Origin: a virus
Reading direction: 5' to 3' (one strand)
IMG/VR virus record: IMGVR_UViG_3300033146_000244
Location: 1 to 64,000 of that record
DNA length: 64,000 bases
A program made the translations under genes and the position numbers. Shown piece after piece: positions 28,800 through 37,027 of the stretch. The notes under the pieces are model-generated. The model had not been told where the DNA came from, did no database searches, and saw nothing but the letters and a program-made list of their open reading frames with translations. The first letter of the stretch is position 1, and each line of letters opens with the position of its first letter.

Positions 28800-29765
28800 C
28801 TATATACCCATAAAGAACTCATCTGGTAAGTCCTCTCCTTTTGATGCTTGTTCTTCTCTTCTTGTTATACTGCCTATGACTTTATCAAATATAGATTCTA
28901 TACCTGTATTAGTTAATGAGAACTCTACCATGTTTCCTTCTTTAATGCCAGCCAGTACTGTGTATGGTGTTGTTCCATCGTCGCCAGTCCACATAGTAGC
29001 ATTTAGGCTGGGTGCTAGATACACTACATTTACATCACCCTCTTCTATCATCTTTTTTACATCTTTTGGTTTATAGTCAGTAAACTGACTTTCTTGCCCA
29101 TCTGTAAAGCATATAACAGTTTTATTGTAGTCTGTAAGTTTTCTTAATTCTAAAGCACTCTCCATTATACCAGTACTTAGCGGTGTCCAGTATCCAATTT
29201 TATGCTTGTAACTACCGAGATTCTTTACTTCTACCATATCTTGTACTAAGGTTGTTTCATCTACTGGATACCCATATGTTACTATACCTATTAAGGCATC
29301 TGGATTGGCTTCTCTTAAGCTATGTATGGTCTTATTAACTGCTCTTTCTATAGCCAGTCTTATACCACCAGTAGATTGTGATTGGTCTATTGCTAGAATA
29401 TACGCAGTCTTTGTAACACTTGTTGTAGCAGCAGTTACTGTATCAACAAATTCTTTATACGAAGTACGCATAGTCGGTGTTGGTTTTTTTATACCTATAT
29501 TAGTAAAGAAGAGTTCTTCTGCCGCACCCATCTTATTAACAGTTGTTTTCACTTCTTCTGTTGCTTGTCTATTTTCTGCCAGTGCCCAAGTACCGTTAGT
29601 GCAAGCATACCCGTTATGTTTAATAAATTTTATCATCTCATTTGTTTGGTGCTTACTTATTTTACCACCTTTTGTTAAGTATCCCCAATGTCTAGCTACC
29701 TTACCCATATATGCGTACCGATTTAACCCATCTACTATCCGTATTGCTCTTTGTTTGTCAGTCAT
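28800..29765 (-). CDS. von Willebrand factor A domain protein, 321 aa
   Basis: Residues about 121-290 form a VWA domain with a full metal-ion-dependent adhesion site: DQSQS at 127-131 (DxSxS), a Thr in TPLSTG around 194-199, and CFTDGQES at 219-225 (TDG). Strand-helix alternation in between (LIGIVTYGYP, NVVYLAPSLN) fits the Rossmann-like fold. The first 100 residues are helical and may be a separate binding domain. No signal peptide, so it acts inside the cell. VWA proteins usually scaffold complexes, often with AAA ATPases; its partner here is unknown. Confidence 0.85.
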   Translation of the reverse strand: MTDKQRAIRIVDGLNRYAYMGKVARHWGYLTKGGKISKHQTNEMIKFIKHNGYACTNGTWALAENRQATEEVKTTVNKMGAAEELFFTNIGIKKPTPTMRTSYKEFVDTVTAATTSVTKTAYILAIDQSQSTGGIRLAIERAVNKTIHSLREANPDALIGIVTYGYPVDETTLVQDMVEVKNLGSYKHKIGYWTPLSTGIMESALELRKLTDYNKTVICFTDGQESQFTDYKPKDVKKMIEEGDVNVVYLAPSLNATMWTGDDGTTPYTVLAGIKEGNMVEFSLTNTGIESIFDKVIGSITRREEQASKGEDLPDEFFMGI

Positions 29766-29781
29766 GTTATTTTAATTTTTT

Positions 29782-30516
29782 TTAGTGTATTCTAATGTTT
29801 ATTACTTTATTTTTACTATACTTACATAGATTACATACTCTGCAATCACCTCCACAGTACGAAGTTCCTATGGCATCCTCTGGTTCTACTACAAGATTAA
29901 AGTTATTATTTAGCATAAAATTACTACCATTTATAGTAAGTCCCTTTGTTTTCATAGCAGTAGTCCAATTCAAGTCTTTGCGGGCTGTATATATATACAT
30001 TTGCACAGTACCGCTACTATCATCCAGTGTTTTTGTTAATAGCTTGCGTATTCTTACAAGTTTACTAACGTCTTTTTGACTCTTTGCATCACCACTCTCG
30101 TTAAAGCGTATGAACTTTATAGACCCTTTGTATTTATTCAATATTGGTACTAAGTCATCTACAAACTCCTTTGCTGTATGGTTATCCCAATATAGCATCT
30201 GCTGTTCTCTATATCCAGGTACACACGACCAATACTGTACTTCTGCTTTCTTAGCATAGCATTTGTCAGCTACTACACATAGTCCCAGTTTTTCACTAGG
30301 GCATTTACTAGCTGGTGTCATGTTAAATATTAGCGTATCGTTACCTATTTTTCTGTTACCATTACTCAGTAATTCAGACAATGGTCTTTGCACACCTTGT
30401 ATATCTCTTAATATAGAAGCAGCTCTACTAAGAGCTACATCGTATCTATCAGTACCTTTACTTGGTAATAAGTTTTTTAGTTCCCCCCTTATTGAATAAT
30501 ATCTGCTTTTCTCCAT
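29782..30516 (-). CDS. GP88-family protein, 244 aa
   Basis: Contains the family's typical stretch: IFNMTPASKCPS, then CVVADKCYAKKAE, later IKFIRFNESGDAKS, and a C-terminal cysteine cluster GTSYCGGDCRVCNLCKYSKN. This matches the phage Gene product 88 family (named for a mycobacteriophage protein), whose function is unknown but whose conserved cysteines suggest a metal or iron-sulfur site. It overlaps the end of the upstream gene by 59 bases; no better internal ATG precedes the conserved part, so I keep this start. Confidence 0.8.
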   Translation of the reverse strand: MEKSRYYSIRGELKNLLPSKGTDRYDVALSRAASILRDIQGVQRPLSELLSNGNRKIGNDTLIFNMTPASKCPSEKLGLCVVADKCYAKKAEVQYWSCVPGYREQQMLYWDNHTAKEFVDDLVPILNKYKGSIKFIRFNESGDAKSQKDVSKLVRIRKLLTKTLDDSSGTVQMYIYTARKDLNWTTAMKTKGLTINGSNFMLNNNFNLVVEPEDAIGTSYCGGDCRVCNLCKYSKNKVINIRIH

Positions 30517-31348
30517 ATATTGTAATTATAAATTCATTTAATAATGCGTAATACTTTAATTTATTTTTGTGGTCTCCTATCTTAATTGCCTCAGTAAACC
30601 AGTTATATAAGTCCCACACTGTTGCAAAACCTTCCTCATCTATAGGAAATAGGTTATCATCACTGTCTCTATACTTTATAGCCGCTATTACTACCCCCTG
30701 TGGTAATACTTCTAACATATTACCAAAGAAAGCATTTTGTATGTATCGTGGCAGTTCAATACCCCTCATGTCTTCTATAAACGCATCTAATTTAGTATCA
30801 TCTGATGCTATGAATGTTTTTATTTCTTCAAGCATTGTATGCAAAGAGTTTTCTATATCGCCTGTATGCCTCTTCTTTATATCTACGTCACTGTTAATTA
30901 TCATACCGTTACTACATATAGACATATTGTAGCCAAGTCCTATACGCAATGCAATACTTTTGTTTGTACTGTTTAGTACATATATAGTTTTACAGTATTC
31001 TTTATCCTCTTCTTTATTCATTCTTATCTCTGCAAACATAGTTGTAACTAGTCGCATCATTTGTATCGTTGGTAGGTTATAACCACTTTCTAAGTAAGTA
31101 ACTATATCTTTCTCTACTTTACGCATATAGGGTGTTGAACGATTATTCTTAGACAGCCCTATTGTTACGATGACTTCCTTAACGGTAGATATGTTATCTT
31201 CATTAGCTTTCATCATTACTGTATTTAGTACATCATATAAAGGAAGCGGTTTCCATGTATTAGTTCGGTTTGGTGTAGATATTAGTTCTAATATGGTTGC
31301 TACTCTTACGTCTATTTCATAGTCTGTCATTAAATTTAATGTTATCAT
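30458..31348 (-). CDS. Hypothetical replication-region protein, 296 aa
   Basis: No firm assignment. The region RIGLGYNMSICSNGMIINSD loosely resembles the CxNGM motif of DUF932-type phage/plasmid proteins, and the flanks are helical. No membrane segment. It starts within the 3' end of the primase gene (32-base overlap). A second ATG at 31330 (MTDYEIDVRV) reduces the overlap and is equally possible. The position between primase and the GP88 gene places it in the replication operon. Confidence 0.6.
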   Translation of the reverse strand: MITLNLMTDYEIDVRVATILELISTPNRTNTWKPLPLYDVLNTVMMKANEDNISTVKEVIVTIGLSKNNRSTPYMRKVEKDIVTYLESGYNLPTIQMMRLVTTMFAEIRMNKEEDKEYCKTIYVLNSTNKSIALRIGLGYNMSICSNGMIINSDVDIKKRHTGDIENSLHTMLEEIKTFIASDDTKLDAFIEDMRGIELPRYIQNAFFGNMLEVLPQGVVIAAIKYRDSDDNLFPIDEEGFATVWDLYNWFTEAIKIGDHKNKLKYYALLNEFIITIYGEKQILFNKGGTKKLITK

Positions 31349-32315
31349 CTAGTAGTTGTTTTAGTTTATTTGTGTTGTTATAATGTTTTACCATGTCACT
31401 GGCATCAGTAACTTTGGTTATATCAGGTAGCACTATGTTTACAAAATTAGGGTACTTTCTAAGTATCTCTTTTGCGTATAGCTGTCCTCTATTCATTCTT
31501 TTTTCCCAGTCATTGTCATACAGTATATAGATATTAGGGAATATATCTATTAACTTATTTAGTAGCGGTTGTTCCAGATACAAGCCTTCGGCTTGTGTTC
31601 CAATTACGTTTGGGTATCCAGCTTTCTTTATAACTATAACATCTTTTACACTTTTCGTTATAATTAAGTAACCTAATTTTCTATCTAGCTTATTTAAGTT
31701 ATGTATTATTTTACCACTAACACCTCTCATGTTGTTTAACCATTTGTACTTCTTATTTAGTGGTTGGTATATCTTCTTATACACTTTATTTTTATAGTAC
31801 CACGTATAGCATATTACTATATTATTACCTGCGTAGATAGTTTTATCACCTACTTTAAAAGACATTAATGAAGATATATTACCTTCATCTGCAAGGTCTT
31901 GTTTTGTTATAGTGTAATCATTCCAGTATTGTAGTGTCGCTTTTGGGTGTTTCCTGTACGCAGTTGTTTCTATAGGGTTGTATGCAGCCCCCTGTGTATA
32001 ATGTAATCGTTGCTGCGTTTTTGCATCTGCTATGCCACCCTCTACTTCACTTCTGATTTTATCCATCGCTTCTCCATACGATATATTATTTAACTTCATT
32101 ACTAAGTCTATACCATCTCCTGTGTCACCAGTAGCCAAGTCTTTATATTTAACCTTACCGCTTCTTGTGCTGAATACTGCGAAGGACTCCACTTTATCAT
32201 CTCTGAATGGTGACTGTATTGTTATTGGTATTTTCCTAATACCTAAGTAGTGTTGTAATATTTGCCTACTGTCCATATACAAGAATACCCAACAGCTACT
32301 AGAGCCATTGGGCAT
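31317..32315 (-). CDS. DnaG-family primase, 332 aa
   Basis: Makes RNA primers for phage replication. Residues 36-90 resemble the DnaG N-terminal region after the zinc finger (SPFRDDKVESFAVF, DLATGDTGDGIDLVMKLN), but no zinc-binding cysteines are visible. A TOPRIM domain spans about 212-300: GYLIITKSVKDVIVIKKAG, then NIYILYDNDW with the DxD pair at 267-269. The usual first TOPRIM glutamate is replaced in TKSVKD, a substitution I have seen in related phage primases. A start at 32276 (MDSRQILQHYLG) is also plausible and may be the true one. The SSB-like gene lies upstream and the helicase further up the same operon. Confidence 0.83.
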   Translation of the reverse strand: MPNGSSSCWVFLYMDSRQILQHYLGIRKIPITIQSPFRDDKVESFAVFSTRSGKVKYKDLATGDTGDGIDLVMKLNNISYGEAMDKIRSEVEGGIADAKTQQRLHYTQGAAYNPIETTAYRKHPKATLQYWNDYTITKQDLADEGNISSLMSFKVGDKTIYAGNNIVICYTWYYKNKVYKKIYQPLNKKYKWLNNMRGVSGKIIHNLNKLDRKLGYLIITKSVKDVIVIKKAGYPNVIGTQAEGLYLEQPLLNKLIDIFPNIYILYDNDWEKRMNRGQLYAKEILRKYPNFVNIVLPDITKVTDASDMVKHYNNTNKLKQLLDDNIKFNDRL

Positions 32316-32333
32316 TATTTATATCTGTTCTAT

Positions 32334-33296
32334 TTAGAACGGTAGGTCATCTTCTTTTTCATCATATTCTTCGCTATGTGTGCTATGTGTTTCGGGTTGT
32401 AGGAAGTCTCCTATTACTACCTCCTTAGTGTTCATGCGACTATTAGCAGTTTCTATGTCTTCACCGCTTTCATCTACATCACACATTACGAGGTCATCTA
32501 TATGGTACTTGCTGCTTTTACCAAACCAATTGTTAAGTAACTTTCTAATATTGTTTTTACCAGTCACTGGCATATACATCTGTCTCAAATATAGTATAGT
32601 CTTACCTTCATCGTTTTTGAAGTCTTTAACTTTAACGTACCCCATAAGAGTCTTAACTCCTTTAGATAGCTCTATATACTCTTTTAGTTCACTGAAGTCA
32701 CCACCAAATATAGCATCCCAGTTCCAGTCAGCTACTCCTAGTGGTAATTGTTTAGGTATCAAGCTAGCCATAAATTCAATAAATCTGTCCTCTCCGTCAA
32801 GCCCTCGTCTAATATCAAAGCCTTTACCCGTTGTTTTATTAGTAAGCGTCATGTAGTTAGATGGTTCTATTCTATCTATTGCTTTACCCCAAGTCTTTTG
32901 TAACTGACCATTTGTGTACAAGTAAGACCCTTTGCTGCTTACAGCTCTCTCTGTATTTTTAACCCATACCGGTATATCAATTATTGTACCAGCCATTTCT
33001 TTCTGTACAACAGTCTTATCATTGACTACTGTAGGTGTAATAACTTTAAATATAAATAGTAGCTTAACTTGTTCAAAGTCCTCTATATTACCATCTTTAT
33101 CTTTTGCAGGTGTTACGTATTCCTCATCTACCTTATCACCATTTCTATCTGTATATTCTCTCATCCCTAACTCTAAGCGCTCCTCATTAGTAGGGTTCAC
33201 TCCTACTAGTTCCGCATTAATAAGACCCGTAAATTTGATTGTTTTAATGTCTTTTTTCTCTTCTGCGTTTTTGAAAGCATCTTGTAGTAATCCCAT
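32334..33296 (-). CDS. SSB-like single-stranded DNA-binding protein, 320 aa
   Basis: Ends in an acidic tail finishing EKEDDLPF, the same kind of tip as bacterial SSB (DDDIPF), which recruits replication partners. The body is beta-rich with aromatic residues (VKLLFIFKVITP, ILYLRQMYMPV), and is longer than a simple OB-fold SSB. Placement between the 258-aa gene and primase supports a role in coating single-stranded DNA at the fork. The fold itself cannot be proven from sequence reading alone. It starts just after the terminator-like hairpin at 33343-33374. Confidence 0.75.
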   Translation of the reverse strand: MGLLQDAFKNAEEKKDIKTIKFTGLINAELVGVNPTNEERLELGMREYTDRNGDKVDEEYVTPAKDKDGNIEDFEQVKLLFIFKVITPTVVNDKTVVQKEMAGTIIDIPVWVKNTERAVSSKGSYLYTNGQLQKTWGKAIDRIEPSNYMTLTNKTTGKGFDIRRGLDGEDRFIEFMASLIPKQLPLGVADWNWDAIFGGDFSELKEYIELSKGVKTLMGYVKVKDFKNDEGKTILYLRQMYMPVTGKNNIRKLLNNWFGKSSKYHIDDLVMCDVDESGEDIETANSRMNTKEVVIGDFLQPETHSTHSEEYDEKEDDLPF

Positions 33297-33342
33297 ATTG
33301 TTTTGTTGTTTTTATGTGTGTGTTATACTCTATTACTATACT

Positions 33343-33374
33343 TAAAAGACGTGCAACCTTTCAGCTACACGTCT
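33343..33374 (-). terminator. Terminator-like hairpin, leftward
   Basis: On the minus strand AGACGTG (33374-33368) pairs with CACGTCT (33353-33347) around a 14-base loop, followed by TTTT. It lies between the 258-aa gene and the SSB-like gene and could separate or attenuate their expression. Confidence 0.7.
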
Positions 33375-33405
33375 ATATTGTATTTATTATTTTGTATCTA
33401 TTCTA

Positions 33406-34182
33406 CTATGCAAATATGTCTTCATCTGCTTCTACTACTACTTCTACTTTTTCTTTATTTTCTTCTACTTCTTCTGTTTCGTCTATTTCGCTTACTTCTT
33501 CTTTTGTTACTACCCCATCTACTTTTGTTTGATTAGCTACAATACCTGTTATAGTGGTATCTACGTCACGCTTTTCCACGTAAGCATTGTATAGTTCGTT
33601 AGCTTCTAACAAGTTCTCTTTATACGTAAGTTCGTATCCTTTCACTGTTGAAAACTCATTATCGTCTCCTACGAATGTAAATTCTTCCTCTGTTGTGTTG
33701 ATGTCAAATAAGAACTCATTGACCTTAGATAAGTCAAATTCTCTATTGTATTGATTGATAAACTTTGAGTACTTATGGAACTCAGGTACTTTAGCTCGTG
33801 TAGTACTAATCTGAGTAACTAGTCCAGCTTCATCAACTACTAAGTATAATTTGTCAGTATTGAAGTCTCTCAATAAGATTACTGCTTTACCATGACCGTT
33901 ATCGCTATCATCTCGTAATAGGTTTAGCGTATAAGGGTTGTGGATTATTAGTTTCTTTTTAGATGCTCTTTCTTCAGTGTCGTCTGTAAGGATAGCTAAT
34001 ACTAGTGTATCCTCTTGGTTACTGCCTACTGCAACTTCTCTGCTTTTAGATGATTTGTATCCTTTAATGTAGGATGCTCTTGGTTTAAGTACTCTTGCGC
34101 CATTAGAAGTTGCTTTTACTCCTATTACCGCATTTGACGTTAGTGTACTTCCTTTGATACCTGTTACTGATAATTTTGACAT
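33406..34182 (-). CDS. Hypothetical protein with acidic tail, 258 aa
   Basis: I chose the ATG at 34182 (MSKLSVTGIKG); a longer frame reaches 34230. The protein is mixed alpha/beta and ends in a strongly acidic Glu/Asp/Val-rich tail finishing EADEDIFA, which again recalls SSB-type C-terminal tips. It may be a second DNA-binding or replication accessory protein. A good host-type promoter at 34249-34280 lies about 65 bases upstream, and a terminator-like hairpin follows the gene. It may therefore be made at a higher level than its neighbours, as expected for an abundant DNA-binding protein. That is inference. Confidence 0.65.
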   Translation of the reverse strand: MSKLSVTGIKGSTLTSNAVIGVKATSNGARVLKPRASYIKGYKSSKSREVAVGSNQEDTLVLAILTDDTEERASKKKLIIHNPYTLNLLRDDSDNGHGKAVILLRDFNTDKLYLVVDEAGLVTQISTTRAKVPEFHKYSKFINQYNREFDLSKVNEFLFDINTTEEEFTFVGDDNEFSTVKGYELTYKENLLEANELYNAYVEKRDVDTTITGIVANQTKVDGVVTKEEVSEIDETEEVEENKEKVEVVVEADEDIFA

Positions 34183-34248
34183 GTTTGTTTTGTTTTGTGG
34201 TTTACTCCTCTTTGGCGTTATTGCTAGCACCCGTTCTTAATTAGAATG

Positions 34249-34280
34249 CAAAGATACAACAATTATTTAGTTATTGCAAC
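34249..34280 (-). promoter_or_regulatory. Bacteroidota-type promoter, leftward
   Basis: Read on the minus strand: GTTG (34280-34277), a 20-bp spacer, then TATCTTTG (34256-34249) followed by C. The spacer length equals that of the promoters at 1276 and 56717. It overlaps the 3' end of the helicase gene and faces the 258-aa gene. Confidence 0.7.
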
Positions 34281-35324
34281 TTTTTCACTTATTTTTTTGT
34301 AATCTACGACACTCTCTTTACCAATATATCCAAAGTAACCTATTTCACCGAAAAAGAAAGTCGGCGTAAGTATGTTAATATCCCCATCTCTGTTTTTCAT
34401 TATGTTTATCACTCTAAACCTACCTTTGAGACCATCTGAATCTGCAGCACTTCTCGGTATTATCTTATAACCCCCATATAACGCTATTCCTTCCCTATAA
34501 GGACTACCAATACCAATCATTATATCAGCATCCTCGTAAGTGGACTTTGAATCACGGAGGTCGGTATGTCCTGGTAGTACCCTTTGTTCAGGTGTATAAT
34601 CCTTAGTTGGCGTTATCTGTTGAACTACAATGGCTATCAGCTTAGTCGGATTCCTAACAGTGAATAGAAACTTACTAATATCATCTATTGTTTGTTTCTT
34701 ATTTGCTCCACCGATAGATGATGCAATACCTATATGGTCTATTGCTACCATATATACATCTTTCTGGTTATGCGGTTCATACTTTACTATCTGCCTATCC
34801 TCTATTGTTAATTTACCGTTGGTCTTTAAATAATTAAAGGTATTCCTCTTTAAGTTACTTATTGTAATGTACGTGTAGAATGATATTCTGTTTACAAGCG
34901 CAGTAGTGTAATCTACGCATTCTTTAGACATAATCAACTCCTCTATATGACTAGGTATCGTCAGAGCTCCTTCGCTCATCAGTAACTTCGGTGTAGTGAG
35001 TATCCCTTTCCTAGTAAATAACCAATAACACATAGCTTTTACTATTATCACAGCAGGGCTAATTTCTGGTGTATAGATGTCTATATGTACATTGAAGTTA
35101 CCAGTAGTAGCTTTATCGTGCATATTAAATAAGAACTGGTCGTATAGGAAAGATGACTTTCCTACGTTACTAAGTGCTCCTATTAAATAATACTTACCTG
35201 GTACTATGGATAAATGTTTACTGAGGTCTCCACCCAACCTGAATGGAAACCCCGTATTCAATCCTAATTTACCGTCTTCTATCCTTTTAAGTGATTGTTC
35301 GTACCAATCTATGCTTATACCCAT
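34263..35324 (-). CDS. DnaB-like replicative helicase, 353 aa
   Basis: RecA-fold ATPase that unwinds DNA at the fork. Walker A is GALSNVGKS (49-57), Walker B is MVAIDHIG (192-199) and motif H3 is VVQQITP with Gln235-236. The motif-4 region is GHTDLRDSKSTYEDADIMIGI. This corresponds to the C-terminal ATPase half of DnaB (about 300 residues). The DnaB N-terminal primase-interaction domain is missing, as in several phage helicases. It overlaps the upstream 207-aa gene, a candidate loader, by 10 bases. Confidence 0.9.
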   Translation of the reverse strand: MGISIDWYEQSLKRIEDGKLGLNTGFPFRLGGDLSKHLSIVPGKYYLIGALSNVGKSSFLYDQFLFNMHDKATTGNFNVHIDIYTPEISPAVIIVKAMCYWLFTRKGILTTPKLLMSEGALTIPSHIEELIMSKECVDYTTALVNRISFYTYITISNLKRNTFNYLKTNGKLTIEDRQIVKYEPHNQKDVYMVAIDHIGIASSIGGANKKQTIDDISKFLFTVRNPTKLIAIVVQQITPTKDYTPEQRVLPGHTDLRDSKSTYEDADIMIGIGSPYREGIALYGGYKIIPRSAADSDGLKGRFRVINIMKNRDGDINILTPTFFFGEIGYFGYIGKESVVDYKKISEKVAITK

Positions 35325-35938
35325 TCGTGTGTACCTCCTCCCACTGTAGAGTTATCTTTTTCAAAGTTCATACCCTCTAACTCTTGTAGTAATCTACTAT
35401 TTATTAGTAATTCCTTTGTTACTTTATCCTCTCGTGTATTGTTAATAAAGTTTTCCGCCTTCAGTAAGTACTTATACCCACTACTTCTCTGTGAGTCTAT
35501 ATAATTTTTAGTGGCATCTAGTATCTGCTTATCTGTATAGTCGTGTTTGGATAGGAAGTACGATAACCTGCTACTACAAGCAGTCTTACTTCCCATTCTT
35601 GACCTGAAAGCATCTTTAAATAACTTACGGTACTCTGTAAGTAGGTAAACTCCGCAACTATTAGATAAAGGCGACATCACATTTACACTGGGGGTAGTGC
35701 TTTTAACAATATTGTTACCCTCACCAAAAGCATCTATCGTCTTATTAGTAAATACTAACGGCACTATTGGGACTATGTAGCCCTTATCAGTTAGTGTACT
35801 AACTAACTTCGTACTGTCGTAACCGTTATACCCACTTATTAACTCATCTGCATACTTTATCTTACCTATATACAAATAGTATAAACATAAACTCTCCTTG
35901 TTTGTAAGGTCTTTTCTTTTTATCTCTTCATGTATCAT
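35315..35938 (-). CDS. Candidate helicase loader / replisome organizer, 207 aa
   Basis: The N-terminal 80 residues look like a winged-helix domain (ELISGYNGYDSTKLVSTLTDKGYIV). The C-terminal part has a helical pattern (DYTDKQILDATKNYIDSQ, then YLLKAENFINN) similar to C-terminal domains of phage replisome organizers. Between them is a linker containing the recurrent DNA motif (TTPSVNVMS). The gene directly precedes and overlaps the helicase gene, which fits a loader. No family match can be proven by eye, so the role is an inference from fold impression and position. Confidence 0.62.
   Translation of the reverse strand: MIHEEIKRKDLTNKESLCLYYLYIGKIKYADELISGYNGYDSTKLVSTLTDKGYIVPIVPLVFTNKTIDAFGEGNNIVKSTTPSVNVMSPLSNSCGVYLLTEYRKLFKDAFRSRMGSKTACSSRLSYFLSKHDYTDKQILDATKNYIDSQRSSGYKYLLKAENFINNTREDKVTKELLINSRLLQELEGMNFEKDNSTVGGGTHEWV
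35683..35692 (-). repeat. Recurrent motif CCCAGTGTAA, site 4
   Basis: Sense to its gene (minus-strand reading ACCCCCAGTGTAAATG). It encodes TPSVNV in the linker of the candidate loader. Confidence 0.8.
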
Positions 35939-35943
35939 TTGTA

Positions 35944-36318
35944 TTAATTAGTTGTATTCTCATATTCTTTTATTCTTATTACTAGCTCCTTTATCCTACT
36001 CTTTGCTTCTACTAGTGCATTATAATACATCAATAATCTTCTCTTATCTCCTACTAAGTTCCCCAATTCCCACTGAGCTGTCATCTTATGTATCTCACCA
36101 TCTGTGAGCTTATCTCCATCTTGTAGTATAAACTTACTCGTCTTCTCCTTCTCTGTAATTGACATACTAGTTACTACCCCATAGAAGTATCCGCAACTGT
36201 TATTTTTAAATGGTGCTTCTGTAAACTTGTTCTGGTGTGTAAAAGATTCCTCATCTATGTATCTTAAGCAGTCTTCTCGTAATGTACAGTCATTACCATC
36301 ACACATTATTATGTCCAT
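35944..36318 (-). CDS. Small cysteine-containing protein, 124 aa
   Basis: Four cysteines in the first 42 residues (Cys6, 11, 17 and 42) in MDIIMCDGNDCTLREDCLRY and NNSCGYFYG suggest a small metal-binding site. The C-terminal half is helical and probably coiled coil. Function unknown. It precedes the candidate helicase loader by five bases. Confidence 0.6.
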   Translation of the reverse strand: MDIIMCDGNDCTLREDCLRYIDEESFTHQNKFTEAPFKNNSCGYFYGVVTSMSITEKEKTSKFILQDGDKLTDGEIHKMTAQWELGNLVGDKRRLLMYYNALVEAKSRIKELVIRIKEYENTTN

Positions 36319-36439
36319 TGTATATTAACTGTTTAATTTTATCTACTATTGTATTTGTTATATTCTGTGTTTCTGTTTCTCCTATCTCGTACTGCAAATA
36401 AGCTATCCCATGAAGTAATGTTTTGTTTCCATGTTACAG

Positions 36440-36730
36440 CTAAGCTACTATAGTTCTATCACCATTCCACTTCTTACCATTTAGATACCACTGGTAATCT
36501 ATTTGCTGTATAGCTACTCCTGGTAAAGCATTTAATCTACTTTTGGTTACATTAGACTGGTAGTTACCGTCTTCTATTATCAGTAAACCATCTTTGTATA
36601 ATGTAGCTATTCTCATCTCATGTAGCAGTACAACTGACTTACACTTGTGTACAACTACCTCTGTATTCCTATTGCTAAACTTTTTGTGGTTGTATAGCTT
36701 ACAAACCATTTGCTCCTCTATCTTACGCAT
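36440..36730 (-). CDS. Small hypothetical protein, 96 aa
   Basis: Basic N-terminus, then a beta-rich region ending KSRLNALPGVAIQQIDYQW and YLNGKKWNG. Similar short proteins with an LNALPG...WYLNGKxW ending occur in Bacteroidota phages, but no function is known to me. No signal peptide. Confidence 0.6.
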   Translation of the reverse strand: MRKIEEQMVCKLYNHKKFSNRNTEVVVHKCKSVVLLHEMRIATLYKDGLLIIEDGNYQSNVTKSRLNALPGVAIQQIDYQWYLNGKKWNGDRTIVA

Positions 36731-36768
36731 TAGCTTAGTTACAATTATTTAACTCTTTTTCTATTACA

Positions 36769-36906
36769 TCAATCATATCTACTCTTGTTATAAACATCAC
36801 GACTGTATGTATTTAATGTATACACCGTTCCCACCCTAGCTATAAGCTCTGTAAATCCTATTATAGTACCTATATGTACGTACCGACGTAACCCCTCTGC
36901 ATACAT
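36769..36906 (-). CDS. Short ORF, possibly the remnant of a broken gene, 45 aa
   Basis: Encodes MYAEGLRRYVHIGTIIGFTE and about 25 more residues, ending in TGA. The same frame stays open upstream without an ATG and reads KLKVGDNVVVMYAEGL, which looks like a KOW/SH3-type beta strand that the ATG start would lose. Another short frame starting at 37009 (MTRKLAHVEVVI) stops in a different frame. A likely reading is a small SH3-like gene broken by a frameshift. It could also be an intact 45-aa gene. Confidence 0.4.
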   Translation of the reverse strand: MYAEGLRRYVHIGTIIGFTELIARVGTVYTLNTYSRDVYNKSRYD

Positions 36907-37027
36907 TACTACTACGTTATCACCTACTTTAAGTTTATTTTAGTAAGTCTCCCGTTTGTTATTATTTTGTTTATATAACTACTTCTACATGTGCTAATTT
37001 TCTAGTCATCTATTGGTATATTAATAG

